Shown: in pieces, positions 11,691-23,136 of the stretch | Layout of the letters: each line of letters starts with the position of its first letter | Numbering within the stretch: position 1 is the first letter of the stretch | Origin: Zygnema cylindricum | Taxonomy: Eukaryota > Streptophyta > Zygnematophyceae > Zygnematales > Zygnemataceae | Direction of reading: 5' to 3' | Assembly (NCBI GenBank): GCA_037447655.1 | Contig: JBBHKE010003115.1 | Coordinates: 124,001 to 188,000 of the forward strand | DNA: 64,000 nucleotides | Made by a program: the position numbers and the translations under genes | The notes under the pieces: model-generated | Told to the model about the DNA's origin: nothing | What the model saw: only the letters and a program-made list of their open reading frames with translations | Databases searched by the model: none

Positions 11691-12836
11691 GCAAAAAATG
11701 TGGTAATATGGGAAGTAATAGGCCACATATTGCTAATAATACAACTGACTTTTTGACTTAAAGATGATACAAAGCAAATAATACAGAAGAAAAAGTCAAG
11801 GTAACTGAAGGATGCGGAAAGATAGTGCCATTGTTGGAACAAACGTCGGATATTTATACCAAATAAAAAATCCAATTGTGGGAAAAAGGGTGGGAAACCA
11901 TTCTCCATATTTTCGGTCGTCAAAATTTAAATTTTAATATTTTGCGTGTCGGCAAGCTGTCCAAATATTTTAGACGATACAAAGAAGGCGGGAAAGTTTC
12001 AATTTTTCCGTAAATTTTGAGAGGGGGTATGCACGTGGTAAGCGACCGACGATTTTCATGAAAGAGCCTTGGTAACTACCTTCTTCTAATTATACCTACG
12101 GATCAGCTTTCGAATGGCGACGGGTATGACAGGCGCTTGGTGTCACGTCGTGTTGGAGCCGTAATGTTTGCGTGGATATAAAATTGCCTACGTGTAAATT
12201 TGGGCGACCAATCATGAAACGCTTGAGACGAGGTGGTTGGTGAGATTGTACAGTTGGGACCAATTTAGAATTGGAATTATTCTATTACGTTATTACATTA
12301 ACGCTAATACCATTCACAAGTTAGGGAGACAAACAAAAGTGCATCCATTTTAGAAATAACACATATTTTTGCATGAATTCACGCTAATAAAACAAACGTC
12401 GCGACATTATTAGAGTAAAGAACCCTTATTACCGTACAATGTCAATGTAAAACAGAAAATCGACCAACCGTTGAAACAACAAGCGTTGAGTAATCGATAC
12501 ATCCGCAGAAATTAAACTCCGTACAACTGTATCAAAATTGTATACTTAACAGCGAATACCTGACGCCTAACTGCGGTGAAATATTCTGACATGTACGTTG
12601 GAATGATTTACACTGTTACGTGACGGCGTACGATCTGAATTAAATTGTACGGCTACTTTTATTACTGCAAGCAGGTTTGCAACGGACATTTCATTATGTT
12701 AAAGACCCAAATTAGCATTAGTAAACAATTAGAATGTATGTTTTTTATCTTAAATCCAAAATTTTTAAATAGCGTACACCATTGTAATTGGTTGTTTACG
12801 CTAAAAAAACCTCTACGCTAATAACAATTGGCGGTG
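11691..12836 (-). mobile_element. Right-end fragment of the pogo-like transposon
   Basis: This segment corresponds to 60000-61129 of the 12-kb element. It begins with the same short coding start (MWPI followed by TTFFAAK, minus strand, about 11725-11685). It then shares scattered blocks such as the GCACGTGGT segment and ends in a degenerate terminal repeat TAATAACAATTGGCGGTG followed by TA at 12837. The rest of the element has been replaced on the left by copia C. It is truncated and cannot move by itself. Confidence 0.65.
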
Positions 12837-13244
12837 TACAGTCCAAAGTACTTTTTCAAAGTATAGCTTACATGGGGACGTATCCTTATATCTCATAATC
12901 TTTTCAGCGACCATAAAATAGAAGTGGACATAAATTAAAGAATGAAGAAAATAAAAAACAGTAGTGCCTACCCGTAGTAGGTAAGAAAACTTCAGAAGAG
13001 GTTAGGCAAAAAATGTCTCCATTCCTTCCAAAGTGCAGACGTGTAATGTGGCTGCACTACAAACACTACACCGCGAATCATAGTTAGAGTAAAGAAAAAA
13101 TGAGTGTAAAAAGACAAAAAAAAAACAATTAGAGTTATGAACGCTTATTTGTCTGATAAAACATTTTCGCAGAAGAAGTTTCCCCTAATTTATTTAAGTA
13201 CTCTATATTGGGTTATGTCGGCAATTAATTTCCGCGCTAGAATT
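12837..13244. other. Intergenic, no feature recognised
   Basis: AT-rich unique-looking sequence between a transposon end and a copia LTR. I see no gene, repeat array or structured element here. Confidence 0.6.
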
Positions 13245-13710
13245 TGCAACGCTGAGACCTCCATATGACCTCAAAGTAAGCAGCTCACACGAAGCCTCTA
13301 GGATAACCTTGACCCCTTTGTCTTTTAGCACGAATAACCGCCACCATGGCAAACAAAAACTCTCACCACCTTCACTTTTGGGTAGGCAAGACTCCCCTGA
13401 GTCTATAGCAAAAAGAATCTCTGAATTTGCTCCCCTGAGCAGTAAGTTATGGAGGGTCAAAGTTTGACCTTTTGCACAGAAGCTCTCTAGGAGAGAGGGT
13501 CCTATCTACCAATTTTTTCTAAGTCCTATCTCTCTTTAAAACTCTAACTACTGACGTACGGCACCAATCATATTGTTGTACCATACAAAAATGAAACTCT
13601 GAGACCTCCATAAGTCCTCAGAGTGGACAGCTTCCAAGAAGCCTCTAGGATAATCCTGACCCCTTTGTGTTTAAGCAAAAATAACTGCCACCCTGGCAGA
13701 CAAAAACTCT

Positions 13711-14024
13711 GACAGTCCCAGGTTTCAGTATCATTCTCCTCGTTCCTCGGAATAGGTGACATGAATGCTAAACCAGTTGCTATTGGTGTGGTCGCCTCCT
13801 TCTCCTTTCCTTTGTCCCCTACCTCTCCTTCCTTTGTTTCCTCCGTTGAAGGTGAATCCTCTTTCCTAGTGAATCTGCTTCCTTTAAACCTTGGAGGAAT
13901 TCCAAGACTTGATGGACGCCCCAATCGTCCACTCACTATCCCCCAAAACCTTTTTTCGCATAGAGCTCCTATCATCATACTTTCCCAGTATATGAAGACA
14001 GTTCCATTAAAATTGGTACCCTAG
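13711..14024 (-). pseudogene. copia gag 5' fragment
   Basis: It encodes the same gag start as copia A (YWESMMIGALCEKRFWG, then a Gly/Pro/Lys-rich region and the acidic NEENDTETWD segment), after which the sequence jumps to LTR sequence at about 13710. A one-base loss near 14010 breaks the frame from the primer-site ATG. No function is expected. Confidence 0.85.
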
Positions 14025-14026
14025 AG

Positions 14027-14041
14027 GGTGGGCCCATAACC
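14027..14041 (-). promoter_or_regulatory. Primer-binding site matching initiator tRNA-Met anticodon arm
   Basis: The plus strand reads GGTGGGCCCATAACC immediately left of the LTR. From what is known of plant-type initiator tRNA-Met, this is the sequence of the anticodon arm, including the CAT anticodon. On the element's strand it would bind a half-tRNA primer, as in Drosophila copia. The position next to the LTR end is exactly that of a primer-binding site. Confidence 0.8.
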
Positions 14042-15794
14042 TGAAACTCTGAGACCTCCATAAGTCCTCAGAGTGGACAGCTTCCAAGAAGCCTCTAGGA
14101 TAATCCTGACCCCTTTGTGTTTAAGCAAAATAACTGCCACCCTGGCAGACAAAAACTCTGACCAACTTCACCCCTGTGAAGAGAAGACTCCCCTGAGTCG
14201 ATAGCAAAAAGAATCTCTGAATTTGCTCCCCTGAGCAGTAAGTTATGGAGGGTCAAAGTTGACCTTTTGTACAGAAGCTCTCTGGGAGAGGGGGTCCTAT
14301 CTTCTAATTTTTCTAAGTCCTGTCTCTCTCACAGACTCTATCTACTGATGTACGGAACCAATCAGAATTGAGTTCCGTACGCAAAAGTACAGCTACCGGT
14401 GTACTTTATGTACGGATATTGTACGACATGGCCAAAATGTCGACACATGTCAAATCCGGATTCGGTGCCATAATCTCCGGAGATTCCACAATCCAACGGA
14501 ATTTCGCCACGCGTCATCCGATGTGGCGATGGCCACAAACTCCGAAATCTTCCTCCGCGATCTCGGCGCTAATCCCGGCCGTCCGATTAAATTCGGCTTT
14601 AATTGTAGCCGTAATAAATACATGCCGGTATTTGTTTTATTTACGAAACAAATGCGCGGTACTGATTTTCGTCCGTACCGTAAGTCGTACATTATATATT
14701 ACTGGATCTATGCATCCCGTAATTCATTTCAGTTAAATGGTTTGTCGCACGTATACATATTTAAATAACTATCAAACTATATACCACGTATCATTACTAT
14801 TAGACTTAACGGCTAAGGCTAACGGCTATTTCTATCTGCCGGCCGGGAGGTACAAGGATCAAATCCTGCCGGCGGCACATACCTTTTAATTAAACAAACA
14901 AACCCTAATATAAAATTCCCGTAAACCTCAGGATAGCCGAGGTAGCCATGGCTCTAGCTTCCTCTCCAATTTCTCAGTGACTGCGACAAGTTTGAGAGTT
15001 GGAGAGAGAAGTTAGAGATAGACTGCCTCGACTTCTATATATCTTTTCAGACCTAGAAAATACTAATAAAACCATTAGTTTCTACAAAAAAGGTACAACT
15101 GCCAGTGTACTTTATGTACAAACATTGTACGACATGAAAAAAATGTCGACGCGTGTCTTTTCAAGATTCGTTTCCGTAATCCCTAGAGATGCCGAAATCC
15201 AATGTCGTGGTGCCATGTGTCATCCGATGTGGCGGCGACCATAAACCGCCAAATTCTTCTTCCGCGATCTCGGCATGGTTTCCGACCGTCAGATTGAATG
15301 CGGATTTCGTTTGTAGCCATCATAAAAAGTTGTGATGTATTTGTTTTGCTATCAAAACAAATGCGCGGTACTTAATTATTCTTTGTACTCGTAATCCGTA
15401 CTTTTATAACTGACTCTATGTATCCCTTATATAGTTGTGGTTAAATGAATTAGTCTACATATTAACGTTTAAATACGTAAAATACTCTATATTACATACC
15501 ACTAATCTTAGACTAAATAGATAAGGTTACCGGCTACCGGCGACATTTCCCATCCGTAGGTACCAGGATCAAATCCTCTAGGCGACAACTACCTTTTAGT
15601 AATTTAACTACTTTACTACCCTATAAATCTCTGGATAGCATAGACAGCCATGACACTAGCTTCCTCTCTAACTTCTCAGTGACTACAACAAGTGTGAGAG
15701 TTGGAGAGAGAAGTTAGAGTCAGACTGCCTCGACTTCTTTTTCTGCACTTTATTTTAGACCTAGAAAATACTAAAAGAACCATCAAATTCTACA

Positions 15795-17492
15795 CTCCCT
15801 TTATTTTCTAGTCACTCTTTAATTTCAGACCACACTTCTCCCTGCAAAAAATTAGCTTAGGGGAAGGCACAAGTTTGGTCATCATATCTACCACCATCTC
15901 GCTATCTGGTCAGTACTCTAAACTCATTATTTTGTTTTCTACTTTCTCTTTAACAAAGCTGAGTCTAATGTCTATGTGTTTGGCTTTAAAATGATGTTTA
16001 GGATTGGCAGAAATGGCGATCGCTGCCTGATTATCACAAAAAAAATTCTGAACACCACTCTTAAGGTGACCAAGCTCACCAAGCAAAGACTTGACCCACA
16101 TCAATTCTTTTACAGCAGAGCAAGAGGCCATATACTCAGCCTCCATCGTGGACTGAGCAATAACTTTTTGCTGTTTGCAACTCCAACAGCAAGCCCCATC
16201 ACCCACATATAATACATTTCTAGAAGTACATCTCCTCATCGGAGCATCACCATAACTGGCATCACTCCAAGTAGTGATGTCAGTATTCTCCCCACCCAAA
16301 TGCAACCATAGATCCCTAGTTCCTATCAAATATCTAAGGACTCTCTTAGCTGCCTCCCAATCCTTCTTAGTGGGAGCATTTAGACTTTTACTCAGCACTC
16401 CTACAGCTGCAGCTAATTCCGGCCGGGTACAATTCATCAAATAAATTAGGCTTCCCACTACTTGCTTGTAAGGAATAGTCTGCATGAACTTGTGTTCTTC
16501 AGGACTTAATTCCTCGTCTAAGACTATGACTTCTTCTTCATCACTCCCCTCATTTCCCTTCTTTAACTCCATTGGAATTGTACAACTATTAGCTTTATCA
16601 ATCTAAAAATTTTCCAGCATGTTCCCTATTGCTTCCTTTTGAGTCAATATTATAATCTTTCTTTCTCGGTCTCTTTCTACTTGAATTCCCAAAATATATT
16701 TTGCTTCCCCCATATCCTTCATTTCAAATCTCCCCTTAAGATCGGTTTTCGGTTTATTTTTTTTTTTCATTGATTTACTTAAAACAAACAAATCATCAAC
16801 ATAAATTGCAATAAATATAATACCTTCCTCAACTTCAAAAACATAGATTGAGTGATCTGAGCTGATTCTAATATATCCAAGACCGGTAAGAAACTCATCA
16901 AGCTTCTTATTCCACTGTCGAGGCGCCTGTTTTAAACCGTAAAGGGATTTAATCAGCTGACATACCTTACTCTCCTCTCCTTCCTCCACAAATCCTTCGG
17001 ATTATCGCATAAAGATCTCCTCTTCTACTTCTCCATGCAAAAAGGCTGTCTTGATGTCCATCAGATGCACCTCCATGTCTTCCGCTGTTGCTACACTGAG
17101 AAGTATGCGGACAGAGGGAAATCTGACCACCGGGGCAAAGGTTTCCTCGTAGTTGATACCTTCTTTCTGTGTAAATCCTTTTGCCACTAATCGGGCTTTG
17201 TAACGCTCAATTGTAATATCCGGGTTCAGTTTTAATTTAAAAACCCACTTACAACCAATTGGTTTTCGGTAAAGGGAAAGTCCACAAGCTCCCAAGTATC
17301 GCCTGCCATAATTGAGGCCATCTCCTCATTGATGGTTGTCTTCCACCTGTTCTTTTCTGGACAAGTCATCGCCTCTCCATAAGTTAGAGGTTTATCTTGA
17401 TGAGATAGATTTTTTACCTTGTTAATAACCTGTTTTTCTTGTAATCTTTTGCTACTTCTCCTTCCCCCCTCAAAATCTGTGGCCGGAATAGA
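15795..17492 (-). pseudogene. copia A' pol 3' part (reverse transcriptase, RNase H)
   Basis: Minus-strand reverse transcriptase starts near 17295 (KWVFKLKLNPD, then the VDIKTAFLHGE-type motif as MDIKTAFLHGE). It continues at 16989-16603 with YVDD near 16795. RNase H runs from 16572 to about 15910 (WSDASYGDAP, ESEYMA-type segment as MEAEYMASCSA, CDNQAAIAI). Stops and shifts near 17000, 16600 and 15905 break the frame. The integrase, protease and gag are lost at about 17492, where copia B's LTR begins. A polypurine tract lies at 15795-15807. Confidence 0.88.
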
Positions 17493-18562
17493 TGGTTCTT
17501 ATGGATTTGACACAGTTGGTGCCCCTGAAGAAGAAGAAGAAGCAGCAACAGTAGCAGTTGCCATAATCACAATCAAAGTACAAAGAGGAAACTCTCACGA
17601 ATACCCACAAATGACCAACTTCACAATGAAGCTCCAAGCAAATCAGAAACACACTAGGTCTGCAAATTTGCCACAATGAAGAAAATACACCAAAGAAAAC
17701 ACATGCAAAATTTCACACAATTCTGCCTAAAGATCACAATGCTCTTATAATTAAAAAGACCCAAAAACTGCTTCGCAGTTTTTCATACAAAGAAAAACCT
17801 AACTTCCAAAATATTCTAAGTCCTACATATACAAGTGAGCCTACAGCTGATCTAAACCGTACCACAGTTACAGTGGTCCACCGGTACACTAAATCTTTAC
17901 CAAACCAAACCTTCGCCGTCTGCCGTACAAATTATTTACATCAATCTTTAACTCTAGCCGCCGCTAAAGTGTGCAGCAAAAGTTCTTTCACCGAAATGAC
18001 GGCGCACTTCAATATTTCACTTTCAAAAATGACTGCGAACTCCGTCCGCCGTCCACGCATTCGTTCCCACTGAAGATGAACCTCCACGTGTAAATCGAGT
18101 CACCAAATGACTGCGTACTTCGTCGTCCAGATCAACCAACCTTGACTACCCCCACATACCGACACGTGTGCCTGAGGTGTACCAAGTCTATGTACTCCAT
18201 TTAGAGTTACATAAACACTGAATCTTGCCTACGACAGTTTAGCTTTCATACAAATTGCTATGGCTGCGGTGCTCTACCAGCGCAGCTGTTATGTTTAGAG
18301 CAGCGCAACCGTTTACTCAAGCTGCTATGACTGCGGTGTTCTACTAGCGCACCTGCGACATTAGAGCAGCGCAACATGGCAGCATAACAACGAAGTATAG
18401 AGAGAATTACATGTTTCCAGCTGCGACGTCAGACTTAGCGCAGCATGGCAGTTTAGCAACGAGATATAGAGAGGACTGAAGGTTTCCAAAATAACACTCC
18501 CCTAAACCTTTAGACTCTCTCAGTCACTAAGTCCACATTCCTCTCTACAAAATTACAATTTA
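17493..18562 (-). mobile_element. copia B 3' LTR plus last bases of its RNase H frame
   Basis: The LTR runs from TGGTTCTTATGG (17493) to AATAACA (about 18506), then a CTCCCCTAAACC polypurine tract and the last codons (K-L-stop) of a copia frame up to 18562. The same 1.07-kb unit recurs at 21358-22425 with very few differences, especially after 18100. The right side breaks off into an unrelated plus-strand LTR fragment. Confidence 0.78.
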
Positions 18563-18564
18563 GA

Positions 18565-18995
18565 GTAGGCAGACCAAGACTTAGTGATATTTAGGTACCT
18601 CTCTCTAAGAGAGCTTGTAACTATAAAGGTCATCTTTGACCAGCCATAACTTAATGCTCGGGTGAGCAAATTCAGTGATTCTTTTTGCTACGCACTCAAG
18701 AGGGTTTAGCCTACACAGGGTTGAAATCAATCAGAGGTTTTTGCGTGCCAAGGTGGCACTTATTCAGTAGGAAAGTCAAAGTGGGGAATATAGTCCAAAA
18801 CACATGTTCAAGCTTTGCATTTTGTGGTGGAGCTGAGCACACAAAATGTCTTCTTTTCACAGGGGTGAGTTGTATTGGGGTTCCTATTGTGAGGGTGTCA
18901 TTCATTTGGGTTTGTGTCAACTTGGATTCAGCACTATCTAGTTAAGCTTCTTTGGATCTGCGAATTCTGTGGGCAATGGAGCCCATAGAATTATA
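18565..18995 (+). repeat. 3' part of a plus-oriented copia-type LTR
   Basis: The sequence CTCTCTAAGAGAGC through CATAACTTAATGC to the end near 18995 follows the order of the U3-R-U5 end of other LTRs in the window (compare 32480-32753 and 31106-31233). It ends GAATTATA, probably a decayed CA terminus. Its 5' part is missing. Confidence 0.65.
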
Positions 18996-18997
18996 AC

Positions 18998-19549
18998 CAA
19001 AAATTGGAAATGACAGTACTGCGTCTTGAATACAGTCTTCTCCATACCCCCCTCCGAAATTCTAATCTGATGATATCCACTGCGTAAGTCTATCTTATTA
19101 AAATACCTAGCACAACTTATTCTCTCCAACAAGTCGTCTATCTTGGGAAGAGGGAACGCATTCTTGATTGTTAACTTATTTAGCGCTCGGTAGTCCACAC
19201 ACATACGGAGGCCAACATCTTTCTTGTTCACAAAGAGTATTGGGGCTCCATACGGCCACTTGCTCGGCTCATTTGCTTCTGCCTCAAACAACTTTATAAA
19301 TTGCTTTTTGAGTTCATCGAACTTGGTGTAACTCATTTTGTACAACCTATTGGTCGGGGGCATTCTTCGAGGGACAAGTTTGATCTTGTGCTCTAGTTTA
19401 CGTTTTGGGGGTAAACCTTTCGGGAGCTTTGGGGAAAAAACATCAACATACTCCTCGAGATGTTTTGCAATGACTTTCGGTGCCTCTACGGAAGTCTTTC
19501 CTAGGTCAACTCTTCCTTTGGTGTCAATTCGGGGTCTTTCTTTATGCAT
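18998..19549 (-). pseudogene. gypsy reverse transcriptase N-terminal fragment
   Basis: Contains VDYRALNKLTIKNAFPLPKI and FNKIDLRSGYHQIRI, the standard motifs before the YIDD active site of Ty3/gypsy reverse transcriptases. The DD motif itself is lost because the element breaks off at about 18996, where it joins a copia LTR fragment. An open frame continues a little into that LTR but is chimeric. Confidence 0.88.
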
Positions 19550-19629
19550 TCCTCTGGAATCCCCTCCCTCACTACCTCCACTGTTAGCACGGCCGCCATT
19601 CCACTTGTCTCCCCTTTCTTGAGTGCCCT

Positions 19630-19926
19630 CTAAAGTTGTAAAGTTGAAAGCATGCGTCTTTTTTCCAATTCTTTACCAACTGCTCCCGCAATTGCCCCAA
19701 TCTCTCTTTCGCCTTTCCTAACCCTCATTTTATTGTTCCTCCAATTGATTGTCGCGTTCCACTTCTGAAGCCATGGCTTCACCAAGATTACCTCATGGTC
19801 TCCAAGAGGTAACACGTGGAGTGTCTTAGACCACTGAAATTTCCCCATACTCACACGTAGCCGTGGGGTACGATGGGTGATTGAGAGAGAGCTGCCATCG
19901 GCCAATTGAACCAATTGGTGATCCAT
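19630..19926 (-). pseudogene. gypsy retropepsin-like (protease) fragment
   Basis: The frame has the C-terminal half of a plant gypsy aspartic protease (LHVLPLGDHEVILVKPWLQK), but the catalytic D-S/T-G triad would lie upstream and is not in the frame. It sits between gag and reverse transcriptase as expected. Confidence 0.7.
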
Positions 19927-20039
19927 AACAACTACTACAGGGAGCTACAACTTCTTTGTCGTCTTCTCGTTGATGAAATTCCCCAACGCATTGGCTGCAC
20001 TTTCCCTAGTCTTACCTTCAAAAATCAAAGGGTCTCCAC

Positions 20040-20980
20040 CTTCACCAGCTAGCCTCATGACATTAAGTTTGCCTTTTCTAAGTCCTTTCCTTTTTGGGCA
20101 ATCTCTGGCCATATGGTTTGGGGAACCACACTGGAAAAATAATCCATTTTGCCTCCTTTATTGGAACTCCTCGAAGGACAAGTCGTTGGTCTTGGCTTTG
20201 GTGATCTTCTTTTTCCTTGTAATTGCATTGATCAGGTCCGTGTCCTCATTAATCACTTTGAGCTCCATGGGAATCGGACCATCATCCCTTCGACCTCTCC
20301 CACTACTTTTCGGTCCGAAATGGTAGGATTGACGGAGAGTGAAGTCGACCAAATCAATCCGTTCCGCAAACTGTATTATCGAGAAGAGGCTAGGAGTTGT
20401 GGTTTCTCGTGCCAACCATTGTTCCACATCCCTCCAAATAGAAGCATTGAGCCCTTATACAAAACGATCCACGGCTTTGTCCTCAGTCATCGTTGGGATT
20501 TGGACCTTGCATTCCACGCACCGTTGCGTGTACTCCAAAACAAAAGTGTGTTGCTTCAGTACCAAGATTTTGTCCATCGCAGACTTAAATCTATTCACAA
20601 GTTGCCAAGAGTCACAAAGGAGTTGGACGAGCTAGGTCTAAACAACGGGTACCTTGTCGCTTTCCACCATTGCTCTCATCCTTGCCTCAGGGCTCCCTTA
20701 AGTAATCCTCTCGCGTAGTGAATTTTCTCAAAATCGGATAGGCCGGGAAAATTCTCAAGGATGTTCGCTGTCAAAAATTACCAGGCATCAAGATTCTTGT
20801 GTCTAGCAGGGTCAATCTCATCCGGACTCAAATCTCTCTCTATGCTTCCGTGGGCACTATCACCAACACGAGATTCCAATGTTGCGATGGTTTCACTCAT
20901 GTGAGCGTTCAGCTATTTGACGTTCTCTAATTCTTGAAGGACTCACTCCAACATATCAGTTGTGGAAACGTTGTGACCCT
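20040..20980 (-). pseudogene. gypsy gag region with degenerate zinc knuckle
   Basis: Several short minus-strand frames encode a gag-like region. The knuckle at about 20130-20090 reads FFQCGSPNHMARDCP, where the first Cys of the CCHC motif appears as Phe. Upstream frames (for example 20427-20158) are basic and helical but interrupted. Confidence 0.6.
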
Positions 20981-21020
20981 CCATGCTTTCGAGTCATGAG
21001 AACAAGTGCTCCAATACCAA

Positions 21021-21354
21021 TGTAAAAACAGTGAAGATAACACACTCGAGGTGTATTATTCACACGTGACAACAATGCACAACGGGATATTCCCAGGGAT
21101 GCACTCCTAGCAACATAAAGGTTGCACAGCATATACATCATACACAATGAAAGACTTAAGAGTTTGTATTAATACGAAAGTAGAGAGTACAAGCTTGATT
21201 GCTCGCGGACAAAAGTCTACTTACAAAAAAGTGTCCTTTGACTAGGCCTACACGCTATTTAAACTAGCTAGCCGCCGGCACAGCGATTATACAAATATGT
21301 ACACGTGAACATTCTCTGTCAACTAAGTTCTATCCACAAGAAGATTCTAGAACA
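21021..21354 (-). repeat. gypsy 5' LTR-like segment (334 bp)
   Basis: Starts TGTAAAAACAGTGAAG next to a primer site (CCAATACCAA on the plus strand) and ends TCTAGAACA. No second copy is available in the window, so the right end rests only on the TG...CA rule and the start of copia B's LTR at 21358. Confidence 0.6.
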
Positions 21355-22413
21355 ATATAGTTCTTGTGGATTTGAGGCAGCTGGTGCCTCTGAAGAAGAA
21401 GAGGAAGCAGCAGCAGTTGCCATAATCATAATCAAAGTGAAAAGAGGAAATTCTCACGAATACCCACAAATGACCAACTTCATAATGAAGCTCCAAGCAA
21501 ATCAGACATACACTAGGTCTGCAAATTTGCCATAATAAATAAAATACACCAAAGAAAACACATGCAGAATTTCACACAATTCTGCCAAAAAATCACAATG
21601 ATCTTATAATTTGAAAACACAAAAAAAATGCTTCGCAGTTTTTCATACAAAGAAAATCCTAACTTCCAAAATATTCTAAGTCCTACATATACAAGTGAGC
21701 CTACAGCTGATCTAAACCATACCACACTTACTGTGGTCCACCGGTATACTAAATCTATACCAAACCAAACCTTCGCCATCTGCCATAAAAAACTGTTTAC
21801 ATCAATCTTTAACTCTAGGCGCGGCTAAAGTGTGCAGCAACAGTTAGATCACCGAAATGACAGCGCACTTCAATATTTCACTTTCAAAAATGACGGCGAA
21901 CTCCGTCCGCCGTCCACGCATTCGTTCCCACTGAAGATGAACCTCCACGTGTAAATCGAGTCACCAAATGACTGCGTACTTCGTCGTCCAGATCAACCAA
22001 CCTTGACTACCCCCACATACCGACACGTGTGCCTGAGGTGTACCAAGTCTGTGTACTCCATTTGGAGTTACATAAACACTGAATCTTGCCTACGACAGTT
22101 TAGCTTTCATACAAATTGCTATGGCTGCGGTGCTCTACCAGCGCAGCTGTTATGTTTAGAGCAGCGTAACCGTTTACTCAAGCTGCTATGACTGCGGTGT
22201 TCTACTAGCGCACCTGCGACATTAGAGCAGCGCAACATGGCAGCATAACAACGAAGTATAGAGAGAATTACATGTTTCCAGCTGCGACGTCAGACTTAGC
22301 GCAGCATGGCAGTTTAGCAACGAGATATAGAGAGGACTGAAGGTTTCCAAAATAACACTCCCCTAAACCTTTAGACTCTCTCAGTCACTAAGTCCACATT
22401 CCTCTCTACAAAA

Positions 22414-23136
22414 TTACAATTTAGGTGCAGGTAAAGCCTTAGTCATCATATCCGCTACCATCCTCTCATCCGGCAAATAACTAAGTTTCAAAAATCTGTT
22501 CATCACCTTCTCTCTTACAAAATGCAGCTTGATATCAATGTGCTTGCTTTTGAAGTGATGACTTGGGTTAGATGCAATCGCTATAGCTGCCTGGTTGTCA
22601 CACCACACTATTTGAGGTCCAGATTGCATGAAATGAAGTTCTTGAAGGAGAGACTTAACCCAAAGTAACTCCTTAACAGTTGAGCTAGCTGCCATGTATT
22701 CAACCTCCATTGTAGACTGAGCTGTGACTTTCTGAAGCTTGCTGCTCCAGCAGCATGTTCCACTTCTAATCTTCAGAATGAATCCGGTAGTGGAGCCGCG
22801 GCTTGGCATGTCTCCGTAACTCGCATCGCTCCAAGTCTAAATTTTTACTTCACCTCCACCGAGAGCAAGTCGCAAATTCCGTGTCCCTGCAAGATACCGC
22901 AAAATCCTCTTTGCTGCCTCCCAATCCGATCTCCTCGGATTTTGTAAACTCCGGCTTAAAGCACCGACTGCTGCCGCAATATCCGGACGTGTGCAATTCA
23001 TGAAGTAGATTAGACTGCCGACAATCTGATGATATGGAATGGCAACCATAAAATCTGCCTCCCATGATTCTAAGGTGTCATCAAAAATGACTCCTCCATC
23101 GGTCTCCGTGCCTTCCACCTTTTGCTTAAATTCCAT
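22414..23136 (-). pseudogene. copia B RNase H fragment
   Basis: The end of the polyprotein: YHQIVGSLIYFMNCTRPDIA near the start, then AAKRILRYLAGT, STTGFILKI, CDNQAAIAI, and the terminal TKALPAPKL. One in-frame stop near 22838 splits it into two open pieces. The RNase H catalytic Asp in the WSDASYG-type motif falls at the stop region and is incomplete. Confidence 0.85.

Larger units (their letters stand above)
13592..15086 (-). mobile_element. Internally deleted copia inserted in an LTR, TSD AAAAA
   Basis: From the right: a complete LTR (14042-15086), primer site GGTGGGCCCATAACC (14027-14041), the first part of gag (about 14024-13711), then the last 120 bp of the 3' LTR (13592-13710). The rest of gag, all of pol and most of the 3' LTR are deleted. 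Five A residues flank it on each side (13587-13591, 15087-15091). Removing the element and one copy of the A run restores an uninterrupted host LTR. This is one of the cleaner insertions in the window. Confidence 0.88.
13245..15794 (-). repeat. 3' LTR of copia A', split by a nested copia insertion
   Basis: The LTR starts TGCAACGCTGAGACC at 13245, is interrupted at 13591 and resumes after the second AAAAA at 15092, ending CAAATTCTACA at 15794. The two parts sum to about 1049 bp, the normal length of this LTR. It is followed by the polypurine tract (CTCCCTTTATTTT on the plus strand) and RNase H of copia A'. Confidence 0.85.
18996..21354 (-). mobile_element. Ty3/gypsy element, 3'-truncated
   Basis: Minus strand. 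From the right: a 5' LTR-like segment (21021-21354), a primer site of the usual tRNA-Met 3'-end type (TTGGTATTGGAGC), a gag region (about 20980-20040) with a knuckle FQCGSPNHMARDCP lacking the first Cys, a retropepsin-like region (19926-19630), and the start of a gypsy reverse transcriptase (19549-19000). The copy stops inside reverse transcriptase at HFQFLV, so integrase and the 3' LTR are absent. Stops and frame breaks are present throughout gag. Confidence 0.82.

Noticed and set aside
11441-11923. A 160-residue minus-strand frame
   Set aside because: It is a chance fusion of the transposon's short MWPI start with copia LTR sequence.
18938-18996. C-terminal extension of the gypsy reverse transcriptase frame
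   Set aside because: At 18996 the gypsy sequence ends and a plus-oriented LTR end begins, as shown by the related segment at 31106-31233.
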